In this document: piece after piece, positions 1-8,987 of the stretch
How positions within the stretch are numbered: the first letter of the stretch is position 1
Layout of the letters: the number at the start of each line of letters is the position of its first letter
DNA from: Pseudarthrobacter sp. NS4
GTDB taxonomy: Bacteria > Actinomycetota > Actinomycetes > Actinomycetales > Micrococcaceae
Length of the DNA: 64,000 nt
Direction: 5' to 3'
Assembly (NCBI RefSeq): GCF_024758005.1
Contig: NZ_CP103288.1
Coordinates: forward strand, 1,178,001 to 1,242,000
Position numbers and translations under genes: made by a program
The notes under the pieces: model-generated
Told to the model about the DNA's origin: nothing
Databases searched by the model: none
The model's input: only the letters and a program-made list of their open reading frames with translations

Positions 1-1
1 T

Positions 2-1510
2 CAGGGCCGCTACGAGCTGCCGGCGTTCGACAACATGACCGTGTTCATGACCCAGCCGCGCGGCTACCAGGTTCCCGTGGATGAGGACAACGTGGCCCAG
101 TTCTTCTACCACCACCTGCCGGCCGGTTCCCCGGAACTGAAGTTCGGCGGTCTCGAGCCCACCGGACCGCTGCCGGACCAGGTGAACTTCCCGCTCGCCA
201 AGAGCAGCCTGACCCAGTCGCCCGAACAGCACTGCGTCATCGGCGGCGATGTCCAGACCTACAGCCAGGACGAAGTGGAATACGCCCGCACCGGCGCCTT
301 CACTGACCTGGCCGCACGCACCGACTACGCAGGCTGCGGCGCCCTGTTCATCGGCGACGTGGTGGGTGATGACCTCTCGCTGTACCCGCAGACCCGGGAG
401 CTGGCCGGCATGCTGAACGGCCCGGCCCGCTTCCTCCCTGGGAACCACGACCTTGATTTCGATGCCACCAGCAGCGAGCACACGTTCGACACGTTCAAGG
501 CCAACCTGGGTCCGGAGTATTACTCCTACGACGCCGGCAAGGCCCACGTCGTGGCGCTGAACACGGTGGAGTTCCCCACCAAGCTTCCGGCCGCCAAGGG
601 CGACTACACCGGTTCGCTGGATGAGCAGCAGCTTGAATGGCTGCGCAACGACATCGCCCAGGTGCCGCAGAACCAGCTGATCGTCCTGGCCGCACACATC
701 CCCCTGCTGGACTACGCCGACCAGGGCAGCAGCAAGCACCAGGTGGAGCAGGTCAAGGAAATTTACAAGATCCTCGAAGGCCGCGAGGTGGTCGCGCTGG
801 GCGGACACACCCACAGCATCGAGAACCTCCGGAAAGGCGACTCCCTGGCAGGCTGGTCGGAGCTGTTCGGTATCGACGCTCTGCCGTTCACCCACATCAC
901 CGCCGGCGCCATCTCCGGCGACTGGTACTCCGGACGCCAGACCGCCGAAGGTTACCCGCTGGCATACCAGCGCGACGGCGGCCTGCCGGGCGTGCTGACC
1001 CTGGACATCAAGAACACCGAGTTCCAGGAGCGCTTCACCGTCCGCGGCGAAGACGACTCACTGCAGATGTCCCTGGGCCTGAACACGCCGCGCTACCGCG
1101 AGTGGTTCGCCCAGAACGTGGGCAGCAGGGGCAACGCCCCGCAGTTCACCGACCCGCTGACGGTTTCGCGGGAAGACCTGGCCAACACCACCTGGCTGAC
1201 CACCAACTTCTGGATGGGCAGCACCGGATCCACGGTGAAGGTAGAGATCGACGGCGGTCAGGCAGTTGAGGCTGTCCGCACCCAGCAGATGCAGGGCGAA
1301 GGCCAGCTGGTCGGTGCTGAATACTCCGACCCCGTGGCAGTGCAGGAGCAGCTGGTCAACGGCGGAAGCCTGGCGGACCGCATGATGCACCTGTGGCGGC
1401 TGCAGCTGCCCGCCGACCTGGCGGCCGGCGAGCACACCGCCACTGTCACCGCCACCGACGTCTACGGCCGGACCTTCACGGAGACCCTGACGTTCCAGGT
1501 CGCCGGATAG
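2..1510 (+). CDS. Calcineurin-like metallophosphoesterase, 5' end outside window
   Basis: The reading frame is open from base 2, ahead of the first ATG at 35, so the N-terminus lies outside the window. The visible part is about 500 residues. Numbering from the ATG at 35, it has the metallophosphoesterase motifs GD (residues 107-108) and GNHD (136-139), then a later AAH and GGHTH, which bind the dinuclear metal centre. The first metal site reads D-V-Q rather than D-x-H, a variant seen in secreted actinobacterial phosphoesterases with N- and C-terminal beta domains. After the catalytic domain come about 200 residues of beta-rich sequence. It is probably an extracellular or cell-surface phosphohydrolase, but the substrate cannot be read from the sequence. 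A strong hairpin follows the stop. The family is secure; the exact role is not. Confidence 0.85.
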   Translation, partial: QGRYELPAFDNMTVFMTQPRGYQVPVDEDNVAQFFYHHLPAGSPELKFGGLEPTGPLPDQVNFPLAKSSLTQSPEQHCVIGGDVQTYSQDEVEYARTGAFTDLAARTDYAGCGALFIGDVVGDDLSLYPQTRELAGMLNGPARFLPGNHDLDFDATSSEHTFDTFKANLGPEYYSYDAGKAHVVALNTVEFPTKLPAAKGDYTGSLDEQQLEWLRNDIAQVPQNQLIVLAAHIPLLDYADQGSSKHQVEQVKEIYKILEGREVVALGGHTHSIENLRKGDSLAGWSELFGIDALPFTHITAGAISGDWYSGRQTAEGYPLAYQRDGGLPGVLTLDIKNTEFQERFTVRGEDDSLQMSLGLNTPRYREWFAQNVGSRGNAPQFTDPLTVSREDLANTTWLTTNFWMGSTGSTVKVEIDGGQAVEAVRTQQMQGEGQLVGAEYSDPVAVQEQLVNGGSLADRMMHLWRLQLPADLAAGEHTATVTATDVYGRTFTETLTFQVAG

Positions 1511-1558
1511 CGGCAAAGATCACGGCCCCTTGAGCGGGTCAGCCGCCTGGCGGTAGGG

Positions 1559-1592
1559 AAGCCCCGGCACGCTGAACGTGCCGGGGCTTTTC
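1559..1592 (+). terminator. Rho-independent terminator after the phosphoesterase gene
   Basis: A perfect 12-bp stem (arm AAGCCCCGGCAC at 1559-1570, mate at 1578-1589) closes a 7-nt loop and runs into a short T stretch. It lies about 50 bp after the phosphoesterase stop codon. Confidence 0.8.
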
Positions 1593-1864
1593 CATGTCCC
1601 GAACACCACGGGGACATTTAGGACGGCGGCGTCCGATGCCTGGCGGCCGGACAAGGCGGAGCTGATCCTGTTGGCCCCTGTATCCTGACAATGTAGGTCA
1701 AGGGCCCCGCGGCCCTCGACTAAGCGCGGTCCGCGGCCGGATGACGGTCTGGAATCTGGGCAGTAGCCGCTGGACGTCGTCGAATCACTGCCGCAATCGT
1801 CAGCCTGCGTTCGGCCCTGGAATCTTGGAATGGATCCTTAATCAGAAGCGACAAACCAGCTCCC

Positions 1865-2965
1865 GTGCCAACGCCGACGCCGGTCCCCTTGCCCGCGCGA
1901 TGGCGTTCGGCGAACGGCAGACCGGCGCCGACGCGCGTCGAAGTGGTCTCCGACTCTCTGACGGCCGATGATGCGTACCGGATGGCGTCCCAGGGGATCG
2001 CGATGCTCTGGCACGGTGATTTCCACAATGCGCGGCAGATCCTCAACGCCCTGGACCGGCGGGTAGGCGCCGGAAAGAAAGAGACCGCAGGAACTCCGGC
2101 CGAAAAGTTCTATCGGCATCGCCAGTCCCGCTCGCATCGTGCACGCATTCTCGGCCTGCTGCTGATTCCTCTTGATCCGGGCCCAGTGGTGCCGCTGCGC
2201 CGCGCACCGGACATCCGGCAGGCCGCCGCTGAAGCGTACGGTGATATCGGCGAATCTTCGATCGTGTCGCTGCACGAGCTTATCGGGGCAATTGGCGCCC
2301 ACGAGTGGCGACGGAATGGCGTCTACGTCGGCGCCCTGCAGGACCGCATCCACCCGCACTACGGCACGTTCTTCCCCACCCGGAGTGAGTACGTGGATCT
2401 CGTGGCCGCCGCTGCGCTGCCCTCTGACACGCTGGCGTTCGACGTCGGAACCGGGACCGGGGTGCTCGCTGCCGTCCTAGCGCGCCGTGGCGTCCAGCGC
2501 GTCGTAGCGACGGACATCGAACCGCGTGCCATCGCCTGCGCCGGTGAGAACTTCCGGAACCTCGGTGTCCAGGACCGTGCTGAAGCTGTCCTGGCCGACA
2601 TGTTCCCGCCGGGACGGGCGCCGCTCGTCGTGTGCAACCCGCCTTGGATTCCGGCCACGCCGCATTCCACCCTGGACAGCGCCGTCTACGACCCCGGCAG
2701 CAGGATGCTGTTCCGCTTCCTGAACGAACTTCCCGACCATCTGGAACCCGGAGGTGAGGGGTGGCTTGTCCTCTCCGACCTGGCCGAGCACCTTGGGCTG
2801 CGGTCGCGTGACGATCTGCTGACCGCCATCGCTGCGGCCGGGCTGGCGGTGGTGGAACGGCTCGACACCAAGCCAACTCATCCGAAGGCCTCGGACCGTG
2901 ACGATCCTCTGTTCGTGGCGCGCGCGGCCGAGGTCACGTCCCTGTGGCGGCTTGTTCCCCGATAG
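1865..2965 (+). CDS. Class I SAM-dependent methyltransferase (HemK/PrmC-like)
   Basis: The central and C-terminal part is a class I methyltransferase. The SAM-binding motif is FDVGTGTGVLAAVLA, followed by the acidic strand end VVATDIE and the catalytic NPPW loop typical of enzymes that methylate amide or exocyclic nitrogens (HemK/PrmC, RsmC, N6-adenine type). The N-terminal 100 or so residues are helical and may bind substrate. The start is uncertain: GTG at 1865 is used here, but the frame is open back to 1745 and the Pro/Arg-rich first 30 residues look untranslated. The conserved part begins near DSLTADDAYRM, so an internal start around 1940-1985 is plausible. It stands alone, with no operon partner. 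The target (protein, RNA or small molecule) is unknown. Confidence 0.8.
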   Translation: MPTPTPVPLPARWRSANGRPAPTRVEVVSDSLTADDAYRMASQGIAMLWHGDFHNARQILNALDRRVGAGKKETAGTPAEKFYRHRQSRSHRARILGLLLIPLDPGPVVPLRRAPDIRQAAAEAYGDIGESSIVSLHELIGAIGAHEWRRNGVYVGALQDRIHPHYGTFFPTRSEYVDLVAAAALPSDTLAFDVGTGTGVLAAVLARRGVQRVVATDIEPRAIACAGENFRNLGVQDRAEAVLADMFPPGRAPLVVCNPPWIPATPHSTLDSAVYDPGSRMLFRFLNELPDHLEPGGEGWLVLSDLAEHLGLRSRDDLLTAIAAAGLAVVERLDTKPTHPKASDRDDPLFVARAAEVTSLWRLVPR

Positions 2966-3045
2966 CCCGGGGCGATAGTGCGAAGTCCGGTTTGTCGGGC
3001 AGGCCGGCTCTTCGGAGCAGCTGCAGCCGTGTGCCCCTGGCTAAG

Positions 3046-4704
3046 TTAGCCCGCCACCGCCGCCTTGGCTGCATGGGACGCCTTCATCCACTCGCTCAGC
3101 CATGGGGCCCGGACGCTCGACGTGATCCGGCAGTCGGCCACGAAGGTTCCCTGTGCGCCCGCGTCGATCCAGTCCTTGAGCGCGGCCAGGTCCGCCAGTG
3201 AACGGATGATCGCCGACTCGGCACCGAGGGCCCGGGCGATGCCGCTGAAGTCCACTTCGGGGATCAGCATGGGCTTTTCGGTCAGGCCCTGGGAGCCGTA
3301 CTGGTGGATTTCGGCTCCGTAGGCGGCGTCGTTGTAGATCACGACGACCGCGCTGCTCGCCGCGCCAATGAGCGATTCAAGGTCGGACAGGCCCATCAGG
3401 AAGCCGCCGTCGCCGGAGGCCAGTACCAGGGTGCGGCCGTCCTCCACGGCCCGGGCTGCCCCGACGGCGCTCGCGAGTCCCAGCCCGATGGACTGGAAGG
3501 CGGTCCCCACCATCACCAGGTCCTGCGGCCGGGGGATGTTCCAGTACATGGGTGCCCAGCCAATGAAGTGCCCGCCGTCCTGGACCACCGTGCGGCGCTC
3601 CGGCAGCACGGCATCCAGTGCCCTGGCAAGGGAACGCGGATCCAGCCGGCCGTCCGGGGTTTCGTCAGAGCCCAGGTGGTGGGCCGGTCCTTCGGCCAGG
3701 CGCTTCCGGGCTTCCGCCCGCCAGGCGTCCGCCGCAGTCTCACCATCAAGCAACTGCAGGAGACGTGCCGCAGCCATCTTCGCGTCTGCGCTGACGAACA
3801 GGTCCACCCGGGGGTGCGTCGGCTGCAGTGCGGTGTCGACCTGGATGACCGTGCTGTCCGGGCCGAGCAGGTGCCCGAACCGCATGGTGAAGGGGCTCAG
3901 GCTCGCCCCGGCCACTAGGACCACGTCGGCCTCGCCCATGAGCCCGGCCGCGGTGTCCGTGCCGAAGCCGCCGGCGACGCCGAGGTACCCCTCGCCCGGC
4001 AGGAGGTTGAGTGCCAGGGCGGTTCCGGCGGTCAGTGCGCCGATCCGGTCGGCGAGTTCGCGGAGTTCCGGGCCGGCGCCGGCGAGGTGCGCTCCGCGGC
4101 CAGCCAGGATCAGCGGCCGCCTGGCACCGGAGAGCAGACGGGCTGCCTGCCCAAGGCCGCCGTCGGCGTCGTCCGTCACCTTCGGTGCGTGCGGCGCCGG
4201 AAGCTCCTCGTCCCCGGCTTCGAGGGCCGCGAGGTCGTAGGGAATGGCAAGGACGACGGCGGTGCGCTTGGTGAGTGCGTACTCCACCGCCTGCTGCGTG
4301 ATGGCGCCGGCGGCGTCGCGGGTGACGGTGAAGGTGGCTGCGCCGAGGCCTGCGGCGATGGCCGTCTGGTCCACGTCCTGGGGACGCGCGCCGCTGGTGG
4401 GGGCGTCCCCGGTGACGAGCACGACGGGGATCTGCGCCTGGACCGCCTCCGCGAGGGCGGTGAGTGCGTTGGTGTAGCCGGGGCCGTAGGTGGTGGTGCC
4501 GGCGGCGAGGCGTCCCGACGCGCGGTAGTAGGCGTCGGCCGCGGCGATGGCGGCGCCCTCATGCCGGACGGGGGTGAAGCGGAGGCCCTGCTTCTCCGCG
4601 GCGTCCAGGAAGTAGACGTTGCCGTTGCCCATGACGCCGAAGACGTCGCTGACATAGCTGCTGAGAACCTGCGCCACGCGGCCGGAGACGGTGAGAGTAG
4701 TCAT
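3046..4704 (-). CDS. Thiamine pyrophosphate-dependent 2-oxoacid enzyme (acetolactate synthase/decarboxylase family)
   Basis: A 552-residue protein with the three-domain layout of the TPP enzyme family. The activating glutamate is in RHEGAAIA (E49), a central nucleotide-type domain follows, and the TPP/Mg motif GDGG (431) ends in YND (458-459). The ATG at 4704 is preferred over an upstream in-frame start because it begins the conserved MTTLTVSGRVAQVL segment. It is divergent from the aminotransferase and permease, with the Lrp gene between them. One reading is that the aminotransferase makes a 2-oxo acid and this enzyme decarboxylates or condenses it, as in Ehrlich-type amino acid catabolism. 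That is inference: biosynthetic acetolactate synthase would normally sit with ilvN/ilvC, which are absent. Upstream lies a candidate Lrp site. Confidence 0.85.
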   Translation of the reverse strand: MTTLTVSGRVAQVLSSYVSDVFGVMGNGNVYFLDAAEKQGLRFTPVRHEGAAIAAADAYYRASGRLAAGTTTYGPGYTNALTALAEAVQAQIPVVLVTGDAPTSGARPQDVDQTAIAAGLGAATFTVTRDAAGAITQQAVEYALTKRTAVVLAIPYDLAALEAGDEELPAPHAPKVTDDADGGLGQAARLLSGARRPLILAGRGAHLAGAGPELRELADRIGALTAGTALALNLLPGEGYLGVAGGFGTDTAAGLMGEADVVLVAGASLSPFTMRFGHLLGPDSTVIQVDTALQPTHPRVDLFVSADAKMAAARLLQLLDGETAADAWRAEARKRLAEGPAHHLGSDETPDGRLDPRSLARALDAVLPERRTVVQDGGHFIGWAPMYWNIPRPQDLVMVGTAFQSIGLGLASAVGAARAVEDGRTLVLASGDGGFLMGLSDLESLIGAASSAVVVIYNDAAYGAEIHQYGSQGLTEKPMLIPEVDFSGIARALGAESAIIRSLADLAALKDWIDAGAQGTFVADCRITSSVRAPWLSEWMKASHAAKAAVAG

Positions 4705-4755
4705 GCAGGCATCGTGTGGCCTGCATCTCACATTTGCAACAGCGCCTCATACTGC

Positions 4756-4767
4756 TGGGACTTTTGG
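4756..4767 (-). promoter_or_regulatory. Candidate Lrp operator upstream of the TPP enzyme gene
   Basis: The sequence TGGGACTTTTGG lies about 52-63 bp upstream of the TPP enzyme start. Its first 11 bases recur as the exact reverse complement at 5355-5365, between the Lrp gene and the aminotransferase. A shared element next to the promoters of all three transcription units is what an autoregulated local Lrp/AsnC protein would bind. Confidence 0.45.
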
Positions 4768-4822
4768 CAGCAGATGCTGGGAGAAGTGACAATTTGCCCA
4801 GTTAGGGCCCGTGTCACCCCTC

Positions 4823-5326
4823 TTAGTCCGAAGTGCGGGATTCCTGCTCTGACAGCCGGCTGATGAGGCCGTCGTAGCGGGGCGGCATGAGTTCCATGAC
4901 GGAGATGGCGGTGCTGGTCCGCTGAATCCCGTCGATCTCCAGGATCTGGTTGGTGATGCGGTAGAGGTCGGCGGTGCCGCGGGCCACTACCTTGGCCATG
5001 AGGTCCGCGTCCCCGGTGGTGGCGTGCACCTCGATGACCTCCGGGATGGCGGCGAGCCCGCTTTCCACCGAGCCGAACCGCGTCTGGCTGATTTCCAGCG
5101 AGAGGAAGGCCATCAGTTCGTAGCCGAGTGCGGCGGGGTCCAGCCTGCGGCTGAAGGAGCGGAGGGCGCCGCTGCGCTCCAGTCGTGCCAGCCGGGCATG
5201 GACCGTGTTGCGTGCGACGCCGAGCGTCCGGGAGAGTGCCAGGGCGCTGGCCTCGGGGTCCTTGTCCAGGGCAAGGATGATCCTGCCGTCGAGCGAATCG
5301 AGGGTGCGAGAGTTCACGATGGTCAT
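4823..5326 (-). CDS. Lrp/AsnC-family transcriptional regulator
   Basis: About 167 residues from the ATG at 5326. The start at 5341 is possible, but MTIVNSRTLDSLDGRII is the normal family N-terminus. An N-terminal winged helix-turn-helix (DGRIILALDKDPEASALALSRTLGVARNTVHARLARLERSG) is followed by the RAM/AsnC effector domain with EVHATTGDADLMAKV. Such proteins form octamers and sense amino acids. The gene lies between the TPP enzyme gene on its own strand and the divergent aminotransferase-permease pair, so it is very probably their local amino-acid-responsive regulator. The effector is unknown; an aromatic or branched amino acid would suit the neighbours. Confidence 0.9.
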   Translation of the reverse strand: MTIVNSRTLDSLDGRIILALDKDPEASALALSRTLGVARNTVHARLARLERSGALRSFSRRLDPAALGYELMAFLSLEISQTRFGSVESGLAAIPEVIEVHATTGDADLMAKVVARGTADLYRITNQILEIDGIQRTSTAISVMELMPPRYDGLISRLSEQESRTSD

Positions 5327-5354
5327 ATTTTCACCACACACAGTAGAAGTTGAG

Positions 5355-5365
5355 CAAAAGTCCCA
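5355..5365. promoter_or_regulatory. Candidate Lrp operator in the lrp/aminotransferase intergenic region
   Basis: CAAAAGTCCCA here is the exact inverse of the site at 4756-4766. It sits 29-39 bp upstream of the lrp start and about 55 bp upstream of the aminotransferase start. A second weaker shared element, TTGCAATGTG at 5382-5391, resembles the reverse strand of 4729-4739 (TTGCAAATGTG). Confidence 0.45.
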
Positions 5366-5419
5366 ATGGCTAAAGCGTATCTTGCAATGTGGGCCGGCTC
5401 ACAGTCATGATCGGTCCTC

Positions 5420-6517
5420 ATGACGCCCGATCAACTCCTCACCAGACCGGACGCTGCGCTTCCCACCCTTAGAAGCGCGGTCACCGGCCTTCCGTCCTAC
5501 GTCCCGGGCCGGCGCAGCGCCGGTGCGGACATCGCTGCCCTTGCCAGCAACGAAAGCCACTACTGCCCGCTGCCCGCAGCCATCACTGCGGTGGCCGAAG
5601 CGGCAGGCAGGATGAACCGCTACCCGGACATGGCCGCCGTCGAACTCCGCGAACGGATCGCCCGGCACCTGGGCGTCACCGCCGCAGAGGTTGCCGTGGG
5701 ACCCGGCAGCGTGGGCGTCCTCCAGCAGATCATCACCGGACTGTGCGACACCGGGGATGAGGTGATTTTCGCGTGGCGCTCCTTTGAGGCCTACCCCATC
5801 CTGGTGGAGCTTGCGGGTGCCCGGCCGGTCCGCATCCCGCTGGACCACCTTGAGGGCCACGACCTCGATGCCATGGCCGCGGCTGTCACCGACCGCACCA
5901 AGGTCATCCTGCTGTGCACCCCCAACAACCCCACCGGCGTGCCGATCAGCCACGACCGCATCGAGGCCTTCCTGGGTGCTGTCCGCTCGGACATCCTGGT
6001 GGTGATTGACGAGGCCTACGTGGAATACGCCGAGGCGGGCAGCGGCCCCGACTCCCTGGCGCTCTACCGCGAGTACCCGAACGTCTGCATCCTGCGCACC
6101 TTCTCCAAGGCGTACGGACTGGCTGGCCTGCGCGTGGGTTACGCCGTGGCGGCGCCGGCCATCGCCGAGGGGCTGCGTCGGACCGCCCTTCCCTTCTCTG
6201 TGAGCGCGCTGGCCCAGAAGGCGGCCATCGCTTCGCTGGACGCGGGGGAGGAGATGGAAATGCGGGTCGCCGCCGTCAAGCTGGAGCGCGCTCGGATGGC
6301 TGCACAGCTGGAAGCCCAGGGCTGGAAACTGCAGCCGAGCCAGGGCAACTTCCTGTGGATCCGTGCCGACGGCCGCCTCCTGGCGAGGCTGGTGAACGCC
6401 TTCGACCACGCGGGCATCATGGTCCGGGCGTACCAGGGCGACGGCGTGCGGATCACCGTTGCCGATGCCGCCTCCAACGACCGCGTGCTCCGGCTCCTCG
6501 AAGCCCACGTGGCTTGA
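5420..6517 (+). CDS. HisC-family PLP-dependent aminotransferase
   Basis: 365 residues with a complete fold-type I aminotransferase core: NPTG (170-173), DEAYVEY (197-203), and the PLP lysine K230 in TFSKAYGLAGLRVGY. The sequence class is HisC / aromatic aminotransferase (Pat). There is no his operon around it, so a catabolic or aromatic amino acid role is more likely than histidine synthesis. It is followed after 55 bp by an amino acid permease on the same strand, and is divergent from the Lrp regulator and the TPP enzyme. Uptake, transamination and 2-oxoacid processing could form one route. The preferred amino acid is not determinable here. Confidence 0.88.
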   Translation: MTPDQLLTRPDAALPTLRSAVTGLPSYVPGRRSAGADIAALASNESHYCPLPAAITAVAEAAGRMNRYPDMAAVELRERIARHLGVTAAEVAVGPGSVGVLQQIITGLCDTGDEVIFAWRSFEAYPILVELAGARPVRIPLDHLEGHDLDAMAAAVTDRTKVILLCTPNNPTGVPISHDRIEAFLGAVRSDILVVIDEAYVEYAEAGSGPDSLALYREYPNVCILRTFSKAYGLAGLRVGYAVAAPAIAEGLRRTALPFSVSALAQKAAIASLDAGEEMEMRVAAVKLERARMAAQLEAQGWKLQPSQGNFLWIRADGRLLARLVNAFDHAGIMVRAYQGDGVRITVADAASNDRVLRLLEAHVA

Positions 6518-6572
6518 AACTCTTCGACCCTCAAGCCCCAACCCGTTCCACCTACACATCAGAGGAATCCCC

Positions 6573-7985
6573 ATGGAACCACAGACAATGACGTCTGACC
6601 GCGCCCTCGGCGCGGCGCTCAAACCCCGCCAGCTCACGATGATGGGCCTCGGAAGCGCCATCGGCGCGGGCCTCTTCATCGGCTCCGGCGCCGGCATCCA
6701 GGCGGCCGGCCCGGCAGTGCTGATCTCCTACCTCGTGGCCGGCACCCTCATCATCCTGGTGATGTTTGCCCTCGGCGAGATGGCTGCCGCAAATCCGGAC
6801 AGTGGTGCCTTCTCCGTCTACACCGCCAAGGCCTACGGGCCGGTGGCCGGTGCCACGGTGGGCTGGCTGTGGTGGATTCAGCTCGTGGTGGTTATCGCAG
6901 CTGAAGCGCTCGGTGCGGCTGGCCTGCTGGCCACCATCTTCCCGGCCCTGCCGGTGTGGCTGATGGCGTTAGTGTTCATCGTGGTGCTCACCGCCGTGAA
7001 CCTCACCAGCGTGAAGAACTTTGGCGAGTTCGAGTTCTGGTTCGCCCTGCTCAAGGTGGCGGCAATCGTCGGGTTCCTGGCTGTGGGCGCTGCCCTTCTC
7101 TTCGGCTGGCTGCCCGGTGTGCAGTCGCCGGGCCTGTCCAACTTCATGGGAGACGGCTTTGCCCCGAGCGGTTTCGCCGGGATTGCGACGGCACTCTTCG
7201 TGGTGGCGTTCGCATTCGGCGGCACCGAAATCGTGTCCGTTGCGGCAGCTGAGACCGCCGAGCCCGCCCGCAGTGTAAAGAAAGCAGTCAAGACGGTGCT
7301 GTGGCGCATCCTGGTGTTCTACATCGGTGCCATCTTCATTATCGCGGCCGTTGTTCCCGTAGGTTCTGAGGGGCTGAAGAGCCCGTTCGCCGCGGTGCTG
7401 GAGGCCGCCGGCATGCCCGGCGCGGCCACCGCCATAACCCTGGTGGCCGTCGCAGCACTGCTCTCCGCGCTGAACGCCAACCTCTACGGCGCCTCACGGA
7501 TGGCGTACTCCCTCGCGGAACGGGGGGAAGCGCCACGGCTGCTCGCGTTGGTGTCTAAGGCGCGCGTCCCCGTTGTCGCAGTCCTGGCCAGCGTAGCTTT
7601 CGGCGTCGTTACGGTTGTGCTGGAGCTGGCGTTCCCCGAGATGGTCCTCGGCGTCCTGCTGAACATCGTGGGCTCGACCTGCCTGCTGGTGTGGACGTCC
7701 GCGCTGCTCGCCCAGCTCGCGCTGCGTCTCCGCGCGGACCGCGAAGGGACGGAGCTTCCCCTGCGGATGGCAGGTTTCCCGTTTCTCACGTGCTTTGGTC
7801 TCCTCATCCTCGCGGCGATCTTCACGGTGGGCTTCATCGGGGAGGATTCCCGCCCCCAGCTCCTGAGCACCTTCGGACTCGTGGCGCTTCTGGCCGTGGC
7901 CAACTGGGTGAACCACCGGAACAGGAAGGTTCCGCCCATTGTCGAAACTTCGGACGGTGACAAGCAGCCGGTGCTCGTCGACTGA
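6573..7985 (+). CDS. APC-family amino acid permease
   Basis: 470 residues from the ATG at 6573, which has a good ribosome site (AGAGGA) 7 bases upstream; the longer open frame starts inside the aminotransferase gene and is rejected. The N-terminus LKPRQLTMMGLGSAIGAGLFIGSG is the classic APC/GABA-permease entry with the substrate-binding GxG(x) unwound helix, and there are about 12 hydrophobic segments. It is an inner-membrane amino acid importer, co-directional with the aminotransferase and probably cotranscribed with it. Its 3' end (about 7765-7926) is repeated in diverged form at 8988-9162. Confidence 0.9.
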   Translation: MEPQTMTSDRALGAALKPRQLTMMGLGSAIGAGLFIGSGAGIQAAGPAVLISYLVAGTLIILVMFALGEMAAANPDSGAFSVYTAKAYGPVAGATVGWLWWIQLVVVIAAEALGAAGLLATIFPALPVWLMALVFIVVLTAVNLTSVKNFGEFEFWFALLKVAAIVGFLAVGAALLFGWLPGVQSPGLSNFMGDGFAPSGFAGIATALFVVAFAFGGTEIVSVAAAETAEPARSVKKAVKTVLWRILVFYIGAIFIIAAVVPVGSEGLKSPFAAVLEAAGMPGAATAITLVAVAALLSALNANLYGASRMAYSLAERGEAPRLLALVSKARVPVVAVLASVAFGVVTVVLELAFPEMVLGVLLNIVGSTCLLVWTSALLAQLALRLRADREGTELPLRMAGFPFLTCFGLLILAAIFTVGFIGEDSRPQLLSTFGLVALLAVANWVNHRNRKVPPIVETSDGDKQPVLVD

Positions 7986-8076
7986 GAGCCGACAGGAATC
8001 GACCGGGTTTTCGCTGCCCAGGACCAGGCAATAACTGAACCGGCAGAGGCGGGTCCCGAATGGGGCCCGCCACCTG

Positions 8077-8481
8077 TCAGCGGCGGGCGCCCAGTGCTGC
8101 CCACGCCTGGTTCCGGCACTTAGCAAGATCCCGGCGGGCCTCCAGGGCACCAGCAAGGCCTACAGCCAGAAACGAAAGCAAGACGTGGGACGGGCAAAAG
8201 GACCAGGCAGGGCCGGCGGCAATGATCTGGGGATCAGTAGCGGCTTGGAACGGTTTAAATTCGTTACCGTGTTCTTCCCGCAGTAGCCTCGCGATCAGCG
8301 CCGAAGACGCGAAGCAGTTAACGGTCTTCGTCGCGCCCGCCGCGGAACCGCCGGACAGCGCCTGCCGACGCGGAGTTTCTACTGAACATACGCTGGTATT
8401 GACCAGGTTCCTGCCAAGGGCTACTTTGACCCCGCGACGTCCTTTCCCGTTCAGGCGGAACCGGCCCGCATAAAATGGCAT
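8077..8481 (-). CDS. Hypothetical protein, weakly supported
   Basis: A 134-residue open frame with one possible hydrophobic stretch (VLLSFLAVGLAGAL). It has no recognised domain and no convincing ribosome site. It fills most of the 520-bp gap between the permease and the SRPBCC gene, and its start lies only 28 bp from the divergent SRPBCC start, which would be a normal promoter arrangement. The opposite strand is also open over much of this span, so this may be chance in high-G+C DNA. A hairpin around 8048-8071 lies beyond its 3' end and could terminate either gene. Confidence 0.3.
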   Translation of the reverse strand: MPFYAGRFRLNGKGRRGVKVALGRNLVNTSVCSVETPRRQALSGGSAAGATKTVNCFASSALIARLLREEHGNEFKPFQAATDPQIIAAGPAWSFCPSHVLLSFLAVGLAGALEARRDLAKCRNQAWAALGARR

Positions 8482-8508
8482 GCTTCCGCCACTGAGAGAG
8501 GGCAGCTC

Positions 8509-8952
8509 ATGAGAAGATTCCAGCTGGAAACGATCACCGAGCTGCGGGCACCGGCCTCAAAAGTCTTCGACTTCGTCGCGGATAACACGAACGCCCCCAA
8601 GTGGCAGAGTGGCATCGACGAGATACGACGCGTCACTCCAGGTCCTCTCGGCGTAGGCACCGAGCATGAACTAACGCGGCGGTTTGCCGGGATGAAGATC
8701 GTGGGACGTAACCACTTCACGGCCTATGAGCCGGGCCGCTTCGTCGCCTTTGAGATCCCCTCGGGCAAGATGATCGGAGTAGCCTCCTATCTGGTTGAGC
8801 CCACTGGCCCCAACTCCTGCCGCCTCATCAGCAACGTGGATTTCCAGGTGGCGGGCTTGGCCCGGTTCGCCGTTCCCCTTTTGAAGCTGCTCTTCAAACG
8901 GGACGACCAGAAGGCACTCGCCAAGCTCAAGGTCCTGATGGAGCGCCCATGA
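8509..8952 (+). CDS. SRPBCC (START-like) family protein
   Basis: 147 residues. The start region RFQLETITELRAPASKVFDFVADNTNAPKWQSGIDEIR is the typical first strand and helix of the SRPBCC/polyketide-cyclase-2 fold, followed by GTEHELTRRFAGMKIVGRN and the beta sheet that lines a hydrophobic pocket. Proteins of this type bind or process small hydrophobic ligands; no catalytic residue can be named. It has a fair ribosome site (GAGAGAGGG, 8495-8503). It sits between the intact permease and the broken copy of the permease tail, so it may have arrived with that copy. A second SRPBCC protein is at 58724-59170. Confidence 0.8.
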   Translation: MRRFQLETITELRAPASKVFDFVADNTNAPKWQSGIDEIRRVTPGPLGVGTEHELTRRFAGMKIVGRNHFTAYEPGRFVAFEIPSGKMIGVASYLVEPTGPNSCRLISNVDFQVAGLARFAVPLLKLLFKRDDQKALAKLKVLMERP

Positions 8953-8987
8953 TATCCACCCGCACCAGCCGCTTGGTTGCCGGTGTG

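Noticed and set aside
3368..4240. 290-residue plus-strand open frame
   Set aside because: It is the antisense shadow of the TPP enzyme gene, Ser/Arg/Pro-rich as expected from high-G+C codon complement.
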